In this document: positions 22,119-33,840 of the stretch, piece by piece | Numbering within the stretch: position 1 is the stretch's first letter | Layout: every line of letters begins with the position of its first letter | Assembly: GCA_964030785.1 (NCBI GenBank) | Contig: OZ034968.1 | Coordinates: 39,019,186 to 39,083,185 of the forward strand | Reading direction: 5' to 3' | Source of the DNA: Siderastrea siderea | Lineage: Eukaryota > Cnidaria > Anthozoa > Scleractinia > Rhizangiidae | Length of the DNA: 64,000 nt | Translations under genes and position numbers: made by a program | Notes under the pieces: model-generated | What the model was told of the DNA's origin: nothing | Seen by the model: only the letters and a program-made list of their open reading frames with translations | The model's database searches: none

Positions 22119-22746
22119 ATGGTAAATCCTCTATTAAGCCCCCGGGGGGCTTATTTATTTCAAGCACGTTTGAGGGGGGGGGCGCTTAATAGAGAGGGGG
22201 GTTTATTTCAGAGGGGGGCTTATTTAATTTAGCAAAATGCATTACCGGTAGAAGTCGGTAGAAGTTGGACATTCGCCTATGGAACTGTCGTTCCAGTTGT
22301 GTAAATGTTTATCTCATGAAGGTTGTAGCTTAGATTTTTCACTGACGGGAGCGAGGTTTCTTGAGGACGGACGTTTGGTTTCGGGGCGCTATACTGCTTT
22401 TTCAAACAACCAGAAGATGGTATCAATTCTCCATAAAGAATTAGAACACAAAGTGGAAAAGCTCAAGCACGTGAAGTTGGAGGTCATGCAGCGGAAGATC
22501 AAAAACAAATCCGAACTTCCAGCACGTAAATAAACCATACCGGATCAGTCTTCATGAAGTGTTACAGTCATGATTAATTAGTACAGTCTATCATTTATTA
22601 ATTTGGTTGTCAAGAATAAGGGGGGAGGGGAGGGGGGCTTAAAAGAGAGTGGGGTCTTAATAACTTTCTTGCTCTGAAAAGGGGGGGAAGGCTTATTAGT
22701 GAGGGGGGCTTATTTGAGAGGGGGGCTTAATAGAGGAATTACGGTA
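22119..22746. mobile_element. MITE with 'cctctattaagcccccc' ends and an internal frame
   Basis: A 628-bp element whose ends (TGGTAAATCCTCTATTAAGC and TACCGTAATTCCTCTATTAAGC on the opposite strand) are inverse. Multiple copies of 'ggggggctta(t/a)t' fill both flanks. No clear target duplication. An 84-codon frame occupies the middle. Confidence 0.75.
22279..22533 (+). CDS. Small frame within a MITE, function unknown
   Basis: 84 codons from ATG at 22279 to TAA. The N-terminal half has three Cys (C-K-C, E-G-C) and a G-A-R-F-L-E-D-G-R-L-V-S-G-R-Y segment; the C-terminal half is strongly helical and charged, suggesting a coiled coil (H-K-E-L-E-H-K-V-E-K-L-K-H-V-K-L-E). It sits between the G-rich arms of the MITE. 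I do not recognise a family. It could be a captured host exon or chance. Confidence 0.3.
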   Translation: MELSFQLCKCLSHEGCSLDFSLTGARFLEDGRLVSGRYTAFSNNQKMVSILHKELEHKVEKLKHVKLEVMQRKIKNKSELPARK

Positions 22747-23480
22747 CTCCTAAATAATACTCTGGGGAAGTCTGGGCACAGCTGCCGCCCACCGGGGACT
22801 GTACAGGGGCTAACTCAGGGGAAGAGAAAAATATGTTCACGTTGCACAATCAACGCGCCCTTTACACGTGAGTTCACGATCTCGGAGAGATCTGAAGGAT
22901 GTAAACAGTCTACTTGTTTCACGACTTCCCCCGCGACCGAAGTAGTTTGCGAATTAAGCCATAATTAAATCCCCCACTAAAACTATCTCTTGGAGAAAAC
23001 TACTGTAAACTTACGAAAATCCCAGTGGTTCCATATCGAACTTCCCTCGCCCCCTCATGAAAAAAGAAAAAACAAACACCAAGATGCTCGCCGGACAGAT
23101 GTCGCCAGGTCTTGACAATCCTAAGAAGTAAGGGACGAAATCTATCTCCCTTCCCCGGACCTGCTCTACTTCCCATTCACTATAAAATTCGAGAACTCCC
23201 TGGGCTAACTGCCTAATGACAAAAAAAAGGGTCTTGACCAACTAGCTCAAAAAATGACGAGCCACTGCGATCTTCACGACTTCTTGGAAAGCAGGTCTCT
23301 CAGTCTCTTCCCTAGGCTTCCTCGGCATCCAATAAGCGACGAACCATGTTTTAATCTGACTTTTCTTTAGTGTTCAAACAAGGTTGCCGGCTTGGAGTTG
23401 GTGTTTTGCGAAATGCCGCCATTTTTCTCAGGGGCCACCCCAAAGATGCAATTTCTGCACTGTTCTGATAAGGCCGTCCT
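22747..23480. other. Unassigned spacer
   Basis: No supported gene or element; the short frames seen here have no domain. Confidence 0.4.
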
Positions 23481-23723
23481 ATGTAGACTACGAGCAGTCT
23501 CTTTTTCTGCTCAGGAATAGTCGAGGGAATAGAACAAGCGAACGAGCGCGAAATCACCTGCGGCGTTGAAACGTGACGCGCGTGTCGTGCCGCTAAAGGC
23601 TCATCACGCGCCACATTTCAACGCGGCAACCGATTCAACGCAGCAGGCGATTTTGGGCTCGCTCGCTTGTTCGTTTTCCTCTACTACCCCTGAGCGGAGA
23701 GAGAGACTGCTCGTAATCTACAT
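23481..23723. mobile_element. MITE with 'atgtagactacgagcagtctc' ends
   Basis: 243 bp. Left end ATGTAGACTACGAGCAGTCT and right end its near-complement. The arms extend inward through 'gaacaagcgaacgagcg' against 'cgctcgcttgttcgtt'. The GC-rich centre has 'ttcaacgcggcaacc'-type repeats. No target duplication determined. Confidence 0.75.
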
Positions 23724-25244
23724 CCATTGTTACAGTATCAGAAGAGCCACGTGTCTGATCCAGACTGAAGGCCTGCAGTAAAAGTATTTCAGAATTAAAA
23801 AAAAAACAAATTGGCCTTCCGGGCTATATTTCATTGACAAAATACGCGAGGGTACAGACCCTCCAGACCCCTCCCCTTACAGCAGAACGTCTTGTTCAGT
23901 ACTATTTCTAATTATTAAGACAACTGCTGATAGATTTCCAAAATAAAGTTCGCTTTCACTTTGTTCTTCCTCGTTATTAATTTTTAAGGCCAAATTTAGA
24001 TGTTAAAATCAAGTTTCAAATTAAAAATCAAGTGGGATTCCCAATCCCATAATATTCTTTTGTGTCACAGATGGTGGTATGACGGTTCCGAAGATACTAA
24101 CTCCAAAGACCAACCCTTTTTATTTGAAGTTCGATAAGTCTATAAAAATCGGTCTGGATCGCCAGCCTTTAAAATCATCATAAGTGAAGAGAACTGGAAA
24201 ATGGTATTTCGAACAAATAGTTTTAAAATAAATCTAAGAAGCCAAAAAACGCAAACCAAACAACACAGAAACAATGTTAGTATTATTTTTATCTGAATTT
24301 GTTCATATCCCTGACACATAAAGCGAATTTGTTACATTCCTATACAAATTATCATATTTTGACGAAGTGTGATAATATATTGCACAAGTAAAACAGACCA
24401 TTAATATATGTAAATACATCGTTTACTTGGTCCGCCTGTGGAAATACACTGAAACTTGATTGAGAGACGATTTTGATGACGACAATCAAAAATTACTGTG
24501 CACAATGTATTTAAAGACTAGAACGTGCCAAGCAAAAAAAGCTCTTGTTTATCGAATTGGCTATAACAGCTACGAACGGGAGACAGAATCTGGGGCCAAA
24601 ATGAGAGAAATTTATGTTGTGGAAATCAACACAAAAAGAATGCTCCATGAAATTCGCGAATTTTAGGTAGCTCAATATTTTAACTTGGCATATTTTATCC
24701 TTTTTTTTAATTTGAAGTTAAACCTAAAAGGGAGACTCTTCAGTCAATAAACCAACTGTAGTGTTCTTTAGTTTTTATTTTGCAAGGGATGACATGAATT
24801 CCTCCAATTCCAGAGGAGTCATGCACACTTATTTCCAATCTCCCTGAAACAAGGTAGAGGGGGACCTGATTTCTCTGAAAAAAAAAATTCTGCTTACCCT
24901 TACTTTCCCATAATAAGGTAGGCCTCCCTTTAGCGACCAGCCCACAAGCCACCTCCTTACCTATCACCCCTTCCACCACGATCCTATTATGAAGCATTGT
25001 AAAATGGTCTTCATGGTAGATGGGTTCCTCTCCGAAAGTACCACCCCCACCCCCCTCCTTTCCCTAGGTTGCCAGGTTGCTTTTCCCTAGGTTCTCTGGG
25101 TAAAATGTGGCTCAAATGTAAACATACATACAGTTTTTATTATAAAGGTTTGGAGTTTTCAAAAAACAAAAACAGTCAACAAGTTTAGACTGTTTCTGTT
25201 TCTGTCGATACATGATTAATGGTGAAACAGATGGATTTCGTGGA
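23724..25244. other. Unassigned AT-rich spacer
   Basis: About 1.5 kb without a supported gene. Short open frames at 24460-24666 (+) and 24740-24997 (-) lack recognisable domains. Confidence 0.4.
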
Positions 25245-26573
25245 AAGTACACCTTTTGTCGTTCATTACGAGAAAATACGCATTCATTTGCGTGACATGG
25301 CGACCAATAGCGCGAAGATACATTCATTACCAGCAAAAAACGAACGTTTGCGCATAAATCAGATTCAATAACGATTTTTGCATTTTAATCAACAAGCAAT
25401 AACATTTTTGGGCATTCTTATGCGTCATTCGGTATACAAAAGAAAAAAATATACTTTCATTTGCACTAACATTCAAGTCGTTAACACCATCTTGAAAGCC
25501 AATAGAGACAATAGACAAACATTAAAGTGCATAAACCCTTTACTAACTCTTTTATCACACTGTTTGGAATTCAATAGCATTCCTGGACAGCGTTAGTGTG
25601 AATACGACAAACATTAATGCGCTTGTGCAAACAATTGCGCGTTCTTACATTCAATATACAAAAATCGATTTTCAATTGAACAGTACAATTTCAAAAATTA
25701 TTTTGTTCTGAATTTCAGTTTACCCTTCAGTAATCTCTCTATTCAAACATCTTGGCAGATAGGTCTGCATGAGACGGTACCACTGCACACTTTTAGCTGC
25801 GGTCGCAATCTCGATGTTTCTTCAAGCAGTTGTTGTGTTCGAAACTCCCCCAGTGGGATTCCTCGGGCTCTGGCCTCATCTCTGTTATCCATACGTCTTT
25901 GAATTTCCAGACACGAGATGTCGGCCTTGATTGCTGCTTTCACACAACTTATTGCCTGCTCCACAATGTTTAGGAAAGGACTGTAGGGGAGAAACATTTT
26001 AAGCTTTGTGTTTGGGGCGGGAACGGTTGGGTTTCGGTGGGCTGGCGCTCCGTCATACACAAAGATCACCGACTCGTCGGGATCCAGATTTGTCCTCGCC
26101 TGTGCCAGAACAAAATAATTTATGAAATTGTTCTGTTCAATTGAAAATCGAATTTTGTATATTGAATGTAAAGAACGCTCAATTGCTTGTACAAGCGCAT
26201 TAATATTTGTCTTATCCACACTAACGCTGTCCAGGAATGCTATTGAATTTCAAACAGTATGATGAAAATGTTAATAAATGGTCTATGCACTTTAATGTTT
26301 GTCTGTTGTCTCTATTGACTTTGAAGATGGTGTTAATGACTTGAATGTTAACGCAAATGAAAGTATAGTTTTCTTTTTTATATGCCGAATGACGCATAAG
26401 AATGCCCAAAAATGCTTTTTGAATGTTGATTAAAATGCAAAAATCGTTATTGAAAATGAGTTACGCGCAAATGTTCGTGTTTTGGCGCTAATGAATGTAT
26501 TGGCGCGCTATTGGTCGCCATTTCACGCAAATGAATGCGTATTTTCTCGTAATGAACAGCAAAAGGTGTACTT
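25245..26573. mobile_element. Long-TIR element with IS630/Tc1-like transposase remnant
   Basis: A 1.33 kb element whose first and last 450 bp or so (25245-25700 and 26105-26573) are inverted copies of each other at about 80-85% identity. The outermost bases are AAGTACACCTTTTG. Both arms carry many 'cattaatg/cattcatttgcg' phrases. The unique middle encodes the transposase remnant on the minus strand. The long arms make it a foldback-type element, probably produced by internal rearrangement of a larger Tc1-like transposon. Confidence 0.75.
25743..26219 (-). pseudogene. DDE transposase fragment (IS630/Tc1-mariner superfamily)
   Basis: A 158-codon frame holding the C-terminal half of a DDE_3-type transposase. 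V-I-F-V-Y-D-G-A-P-A-H-R carries the second catalytic Asp (Asp56) with the D-x-x-P-x-H signature. L-P-Y-S-P-F-L-N-I-V-E-Q-A-I-S carries the third catalytic residue (Glu87), followed by the usual C-V-K-A-A-I-K. The first catalytic Asp and the paired helix-turn-helix DNA-binding domain are missing. The N-terminal 40 codons read through the right inverted arm of the element, so the protein as read is partly made of TIR sequence. Inactive as it stands. Confidence 0.82.
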
Positions 26574-27295
26574 AGTATCTCCCGAGAGATTTAATTACAT
26601 GTATTTCCTGACTACATTTATGGCAAAAGCCATCACTAACTTATTTTTCATTTTGCTCGGTTCAGACAGTCACGTCATTTCTTGCAAGATATTCAACAAC
26701 TTTATCAAAAGCTTCTTGTTTTGTTACATCAGCTGGTCTGCCGCACTTTTATTTTTTCGAGACAAAGCGTCATCAAGCAAGAACTGCTTAGGTATTTGTT
26801 TCCCAGTCCTAACGTTTGTGCTGCAGAGATATTGGTACACTGCACCTGCTGCTGGTAGATCGTTAACATATTCAATGCGACCTCTTACAGTTTCTGATCA
26901 CGAATCACTGTATATGCTGGTTGCAGAACAGAATTTTTTTTCCAGTCGCTACCCGGGTTGATTAGGTTACAATTTCATGTCTTCCGTATTTTGGCATTTT
27001 TAATTTTTGACGGAAAACAGGAGCATATCGATAGGCTTCTGCGGAAAATAAACCATTTTAATGAAAATACAGCTCATACCTTGCGTCACTATACTACCAA
27101 CTACGTAACAGATTGATAATGTTTTAGTATCTACTGCTACTAGTTTTCTCAAAGCTACCAAACATCACAGATTGGTGCCGTCGGCGATGGCGACAGTGGG
27201 GCGAGCGACAGACATATAGAGGGAAGAAGTCCTAAAAACGTTTATTCGCAGGCAAATAGAATTCCTATGATGCAATCAAGGATTGGAATCAGACA
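26574..27295. other. Unassigned spacer
   Basis: A plus-strand frame runs 26482-26961 across the right end of the preceding element. Nothing in it is recognisable. Confidence 0.35.
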
Positions 27296-27299
27296 CAAA

Positions 27300-27625
27300 A
27301 CCCCCCGGAGGGGGGGGGGGTACTTGGGTCAATTTTTGCTGGGTATGTGCCGCTGGCTCTCCGAACCCCTACCCCATTATAGTCTATTCTGTAGCCAGTT
27401 ATAGACCCCATGTTAGTCACTTTTGGGCAAATATACCCCAAATCCCTACTTGCCAGAATTTACTTACCCCTGAAATCCCGCAAATGTGTGACCCCATTAT
27501 AGTAACTCTATTAGCTCCTAATGAAAATGCAACTCCTTTATAGTCAATCCAGTCGTGAAAATGGGACCCCATCCAGCGGCACATCCCCATTAGCCTATTA
27601 CTAGGAAGTACACCCCGCGGGCAAA
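27300..27625. repeat. Probable dispersed repeat with C/G-rich ends and 'ccccattatag' motifs
   Basis: Starts with ccccccggagggggg and a following 'tactt', ends with 'aagtacaccccgcggg'; the ends are roughly inverse. The inside repeats 'accccattatagt' three times in degenerate form. It looks like a non-autonomous element; no target duplication was determined. Confidence 0.6.
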
Positions 27626-27873
27626 AACCATTCCGGGAGCGTTGCACAGCGCATTCCTAGGTTTAACAATGGATTTTCCAAGAGATCACCAGCTAAAGCA
27701 GAGTTTGCTTTAGGTTTTAGACCAGCAGATTTTTGTGATCATCGAGGTTCACTATAAGCCTGGATTATAAGCCAGACTATAGAGGAAGTCTCAAACTCTA
27801 AACATTCACAACAAGCATAATCCATAAAGATTCATTTTGAGTGCAACTAAATCGTAACTTTTAGAACCTGCGA

Positions 27874-30800
27874 GTGTGTTATTCACACGCGTATCTTCGG
27901 ATACCGAGCTTTTTTCTTCGCCCCATTCTTCTCGCCGACTCGCTTCCCTTGTCTACTCGCGCGAATGAGCTAGCCTGCTCGCTTCGTTTCAAACAAATCA
28001 GCAACTAATAAAAACATGATACCATAGACAAAACATTTCCCTCATGGAAAGTTAAAGCGAAATACGGAACTCGTTTCTGAGTACTGCACACATGTAATTG
28101 TCACACGATTCAGACCATCACCGGAAGTTGTATAAAGGGAGGCCTCTGTTATACTCAATTCCCGGAGTAAGTAAGGCGAAGAACACAAAAAATGTCATAA
28201 CTGCATGTTTTTTATGGGCACGTTTGGATAATTTTAATAAGCAGCAAAAACTCACAGTGACAATACCTCGTATCATTACATTACGGTCCGGATCTCTCAA
28301 AATTCGAAAACGTCCCAGTTTAACTTCTTTACCTTTTATGAGTTTCTTGTGGCTACTGTTCTCTGGAAATGAAAAAAGATTTCACGGGAAAATGAGACAA
28401 GTATTCATTTTCAACGCGGAATTCTACAGCCTAGCTCAGTAGAAGCTGTCTATACACTTCTCACAGTCGACTTTTACGCAACTTCCGGTGACAGACTTAA
28501 TCGATATATCGCGTGACTTAGAGTTAATAACGACTTCCGCATTTTCGCTTTTCGGTTTCGAAAGCTTAGCACTCCGTTTGGGATCTGCCTTCTTGGTTAC
28601 TGGTTTCCATTGAAAGTGAGATTTTTGCTAGTGGTAAGTTACAAGGTAAAAGTTAGCATTCTAAGATTAGGTTAAGTCGTGGTTGTTGATACAGAAATCG
28701 CTGGCCCAAAAGAAACCCGATCGTAATCGCTTTCGATCGTTGTTGATCAAATGCATATAGAAACAGGCATCTTAATATAGCAGATAATGGTTGCAGCTGT
28801 CGCTTGAGATCGATTGCTGACGATCAATGCATGTTTTCACATCATTTCTCGCCAGCTTTGGGCCAACAATTTGGCGATGAACTGCGATCGTTGGCAGTGA
28901 TTTGTAAATCATTCTTAATGCTTTCATTTCACTGTGTGCATTGTTTTCTAAATAGAATGACGACATGATTTCATTGACTTAAAGGACTCTTTTATACTTA
29001 AAAACCTTTAAATGATCTGTACTTGATGTCGACAAGCCGGCAACAACTCACATGACTGCATGCTTTTACAAAACACGCTCCGTGAAGATCTAGTTGGAGC
29101 GGTGCAATGATATCTTGCTTCCGTCAGCACAATTATGTGGACAAAAATATAGGTTTAATAAACCTATCAACGTTTTTATTTGTTGAGTTGCAGGTCGCTA
29201 GGAAGCTGCAACAAACGCTTTTTCCTGCAAAAGAAGCGGTAAGTAATTTAACATTGATTTATACTTTCAAAGTTGTGTTAGTGTGTTATTCGCACGAGTT
29301 TATTGGGGGCGGAGCCGCGAATTGCGAGTTTTTCTTCGCCCACTGTTCTCGCCGACTCGTTTCGCTTGCTTACTAGCGGGAGGAGCTCACTACTTGAGCT
29401 AGCCTCCTCGCTCCTTTTCAAACAAATCAGCAACTAATAAAAAACATGATACCATAGACAAAACAATTTCCTTTCAGAAAGTGAGAGCGAAATGCGTAAC
29501 TCGTTTCTGAGTACTGCACACATGTAATTGTCACGCCGCGATTCAGACTATCACCGGAAGTTGTATGAGGCGAGGCCTCTGTTGTACTCAAAAACTCACA
29601 GTGACAATGCTTCGTATCATTACATTACGGTCCGGATCTCTCAAAATTCGAAAACGTCCCAGTTTAACTTCTTTACCTTTTATGAGTTTCTTGTGGCTAC
29701 TGTTCTCTGGAAATGAAAAAAGATTTCACGGGAAAATGAGACAAGTATTCATTTTCAACGCGGAATTCTACAGCCTAGCTCAGTAGAAGCTGTCTATACA
29801 CTTCTCACAGTCGACTTTTACGCAACTTCCGGTGACAGACTTAATCGATATATCGCGTGACTTAGAGTTAATAACGACTTCCGCATTTTCGCTTTTCGGT
29901 TTCGAAAGCTTAGCACTCCGTTTGGGATCTGCCTTCTTGGTTACTGGTTTCCATTGAAAGTGAGATTTTTGCTAGTGGTAAGTTACAAGGTAAAAGTTAG
30001 CATTCTAAGATTAGGTTAAGTCGTGGTTGCTGATGCAGAAATCGCTGGCCCAAAAGAAACCCGATCGTAATCGCTTTCGATCGTTGTTGATCAAATGCAT
30101 ATAGAAACAGGCATCTTAATATAGCAGATAATGGTTGCAGCTGTCGCTTGAGATCGATTGCTGACGATCAATGCATGTTTTCACATCATTTCTCGCCAGC
30201 TTTGGGCCAACAATTTGGCGATGAACTGCGATCGTTAGCAGTGATTTGTAAATCATTCTTAATGCTTTCATTTCACTGTGTGCATTGTTTTCTAAATAGA
30301 ATGACGACATGATTTCATTGACTTAAAGGACTCTTTTATACTTAAAAACCTTTAAATGATCTGTACTTGATGTCGACAAGCCGGCAACAACTCACATGAC
30401 TGCATGCTTTTACAAAACACGCTCCGTGAAGATCTAGTTGGAGCGGTGCAATGATATCTTGCTTCCGTCAGCACAATTATGTGGACAAAAATATAGGTTT
30501 AATAAACCTATCAACGTTTTTATTTGTTGAGTTGCAGGTCGCTAGTAAGCTGCAACAAACGCTTTTTTACTGCAACAGAAGCGGTAAGTAATTTAACATT
30601 GATTTATACTTTCAAAGTTGTGTTAGTGTGTTATTCGCACGAGTTTATTGGGGGCGGAGCTGCGAATTGCGAGTTTTTCTTCGCCCACTGTTCTCGCCGA
30701 CTCGTTTCGCTTGCTTACTAGCGGGAGGAGCCCACTACTTGAGCTAGCCTCCTCGCTCCTTTTCAAACAAATCAGCAACTAATAAAAAAAATAATACCAT

Positions 30801-31616
30801 AGACAAAACATTTTCCTTTCAGAAAGTGAGAGCGAAATGCGTAACTCGTTTCTGAGTACTGCACACATGTAATTGTCACGCGATTCTGGCTATCACCGGA
30901 TGTTGTATGAGGCGAGGCCTCTGTTGTACTCAATTCCTGCAGTAAGTAAGGCAAAGTACACAATGAAATGTGTCAAAAGTGTCATACCTGCTTTTATGGG
31001 CACGTGTAGCTGATTTTAATAAGCAGCGAAAATCTCTCAAAACTCCAAAACGTCCCAGTTTAACTTCTTTACCTCTTTCCAGTTTCTTGTGGCTACTGTT
31101 CTCTGGAAATGAAAAGAGATTGCACGGGAAAATGAAACGAGTATTCATTTTCAACGCGGAATTCTACAGCCTAGGTCAGCAGAAAAGTTGTCTATACATG
31201 TCTCACAGTCGACCTTTACGCAACTTCTGGTGACAGATTTAATCGATGTATCGCGTGACTAAGAGTTACATTTAATAACGACTTCCGCATTTTCGCTTTG
31301 GAAAGCTTAGCACTCCGTTTGGGATCTGCCTTTTTGGTTACTGGTTTCTTTTGAATGTGAGATTTTTGCTCGTGGTAAGTTACAAGGTAAAGTTAGCACT
31401 CTAAGAGTAGGTTAAGTCGTGGTTGCTGATGCAGAATGCAATGAATTCCGATGATAGCTAAATCGCTGGCCGAAAACAAACCCTACTTTCGTAATCGCTT
31501 TCGATCGTTGTTGATCAAATGCGTATGGAAACAGGCATCTGAACTGTAGATTCTGATTCCAGCTGTCGCTTGAGATCGATCACTGACGATCAATCATACG
31601 TGTTTTCACATCATTA
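27874..31616. repeat. Tandem triplication of a 1.35-1.41 kb unit
   Basis: Unit 1 is 27874-29280, unit 2 is 29281-30625 and unit 3 is 30626-31616, cut short by the sequence starting at 31617. Units 1 and 2 are nearly identical over more than 1 kb; unit 3 is more diverged. Units 1 and 3 share an 85-90 bp segment (start of 'aagtaaggc' to 'taagcagc') that unit 2 lacks, while units 1 and 2 share a roughly 45-bp segment that unit 3 lacks. Each unit has a donor-like GTAAGTTACAAGG after 'tttttgct(a/c)gtg'. Units 1 and 2 also carry an exon-like block (ttgcag to GCGGTAAGTAA: 29191-29238 and 30535-30582). No protein family is recognisable, so untranslated exons of an unknown gene are possible. Confidence 0.85.
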
Positions 31617-32420
31617 CCGTATTTACTCGAATAAGCGCCGTGGCGCTTGTTCAATTTTTCGCGCCTCAAATGCGGCGCTCTTTCGAGGTCGGCGCTTATT
31701 TGAGGGCGGCGCTTATTTAAAAATTGGACTCGACAAAGAAATCTTTTCTTTTAATTTAACGGTACATTTTCTCTCTGTACGAAAATTTTACAGTAGCTAA
31801 CAGAAGCGTCTTTTGATTCACCATACGTCTCTTCCAGAACTTTAACAAAATGTCACTAAAATTGTAAGCAAGGAACAGAATGAAGTGCTCTCTCCTAGGT
31901 TAAAACGCTGTTTAAGCCAAGCTAAAAAAACAAGAAGCATCGGATCTTTCTAGGTTATTTTGAATGGAAAGTTAGCATTTTTTTTAAATGTCGCATTTTC
32001 AGTTCTTTTCTGTAAAAACGCATGGTGTTATTTTGCTGGGAAATAAACACCTACGTACTTGCCCAGCAGGCATGATTAAAGTGACAGTAGTGTCTTCACT
32101 CAACTTCGATCTCACTGCCCCTGTCTTCATCTGAGTCTAAAGGCTCCAGCGTGAGAGATTACGCCTCTTCTACATCTGAGAGAAGTTGGGCTTGTTGTGC
32201 TGGCTAAGTTATGGCCTACGCAAGATTTTTTCATTATTTCGCTCAGCGCTAATTTACTGCCAATTTGCTTTTAGTTCAGCGAGCGTTCTTGATTTGTCAT
32301 AGAAACAGATGATTGACATCCGCCAAAACACATTTGGCCGTCTAAAAAATTCCTTGAAGGGCGCGTGTTAGAGTAAACTGCTGTAATGCCAAATCTTCCA
32401 TGATTAGGAAGTCCAACATT
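31617..32420. other. Repeat-like 5' edge ('ccgtatttactcgaataagcgcc') and unassigned sequence
   Basis: At 31617-31725 a compact block of 'ggcgctta'/'gcgccg' motifs begins abruptly where the triplicated unit stops. It looks like one end of a dispersed repeat; the other end was not found. The rest has no supported gene. Confidence 0.4.
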
Positions 32421-32426
32421 TGAAAA

Positions 32427-32805
32427 ATGTTTTCTATTTTAAATAGCAATTCCAGGATAAGCAATAATTTATTGTATCATACGTTGTCAACTTTCACACA
32501 TGAAGTAGCTAATTGTTACACTACAAATTATGTGGGTGTGGATTGCTCTCATAATATTTATATAAACTGGGAACATGTAGGGCTTCAGAGGCTCATGTGG
32601 CTCATCCACATGAAAACTGTGTTTTCTATTTTAACTAGCAATTCCAGGATAGCAATTGTATCGCGATTTGCCAACTTGCACACATGAAGTACCTTTGTCA
32701 CACTATAATGTGATGGGAAAGTGTGGATGCTCCCATAACATTGACGTAAACTGGGAACATGGAGGGCTTCAGAGGCTCGAGGTGGCTGCTCCACATTCTG
32801 ATAAT
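32427..32805. repeat. 192-bp tandem doublet
   Basis: Unit 1 (32427-32618) and unit 2 (32619 to about 32805) share 'tgttttctattttaa', 'agcaattccaggata', 'cacacatgaagta', and 'aaactgggaacatg.agggcttcagaggctc' phrases at about 80% identity. Confidence 0.8.
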
Positions 32806-32869
32806 TTTAATTTTTTTATCTGCATTGAGGAGGGGAAGGTTGGGGGGTGCAGCATTTCTGAATATTTTT

Positions 32870-33180
32870 CTAGTAACCATTCATTCTGTGGATTTGACAT
32901 ATCATTTACATGTATACCCTCCTTAGACATTGTTAATTACTGTGCATTTCTTGTCTTTGCTGCTGAAAATTTCACTGAAATGAAGCTGCAATTCTGAACA
33001 GTCAAAATGCCCACTGGCCACCAAATTCCCTGAGCTAGACTACTGCCCCAAATCTGGGACAGTGGAAAATGGAAAATGTCCCACTTATGCCTGGGAAGAT
33101 GTGCACTGCAGGAATTGGCAGATGCATATTACACTTTGATGGTCAAAAAACCCTGCATGCTGCTAATGGAAGTCTTTAGA
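32870..33180. repeat. Dispersed repeat, copy 1
   Basis: Shares phrases in the same order with 35585-35860: 'ctagt.accat/acg ttctgtggattt', 'ccttggacat', 'ctttgctgctga', 'gcggtcaaaatg', 'tgggacagtggaaaat', 'tgcactgc.ggaattg'. The last phrase also resembles the end of the MITE at 12575-12600. Confidence 0.55.
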
Positions 33181-33404
33181 TGATACAATTGTTCAATAAT
33201 AGCAATTAGCCTATTGTAGTACAGTGACCAGTTATTAGCATCTTTAACTGAAGGAACATTCAGTAGGCTTACATACATGTGTATCCGTGGTAATTACTTC
33301 AGCAATTCTCAGGTAGCAGCAGCGGGATCCGATCACTGCAGCCATATTTCCGATACATAACTGGCCAATAAAGGGGATCAGTTGATCTGGTTGCTAGCCA
33401 TCCC

Positions 33405-33840
33405 ACTAAATCTGCCCAAAAAAATAACAAGATAAACACATTGACATGGAAAAAACATGCAAGGACAAACAATTTAACCATTAAAAAATAGAGCAGGTTT
33501 GTGACAGTTTTATCACACTGCTTGTGCATGAAGTTATGCATTTCTAGGTTGTTCGAATAGCTCCATGGGTATAGATGTATTCTAGCCTGCATCTAATATC
33601 ACGTTAAATTAAGTGTCCTATGTCCTATCACATGATTTTGTGGTCCCTAATTTTTTTTGTTTCTTTTTGTTTTTGTGTTTGCCAAAAAATAACAAGATAA
33701 ACACATTGACATAGGAAAAATACATGCAAGCACACACAATAGCCATTAAAAGAAGAGCAGATTTGTGAGTCTTTTATCACTGACTGCTTGCACATGAAGC
33801 AAGTATTTCTAGTTCATTCAAATAGCTCCAGCTGGGTAAA
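33405..33840. repeat. Two diverged direct copies of one repeat
   Basis: Copy 1 (33412-33570) and copy 2 (33682-33832) share 'aaaaaataacaagataaac', 'acattgacat', 'acacacaat', 'gcttgtgcatgaag' and 'atagctcc'. Related copies lie at 40334-40520 and 51064-51260 inside the large duplication, so this is a dispersed family with at least four copies here. Confidence 0.7.

Noticed and set aside
27283..27647. Overlapping frames on both strands
   Set aside because: They follow the 'ccccattatag' dispersed repeat and have no protein family.
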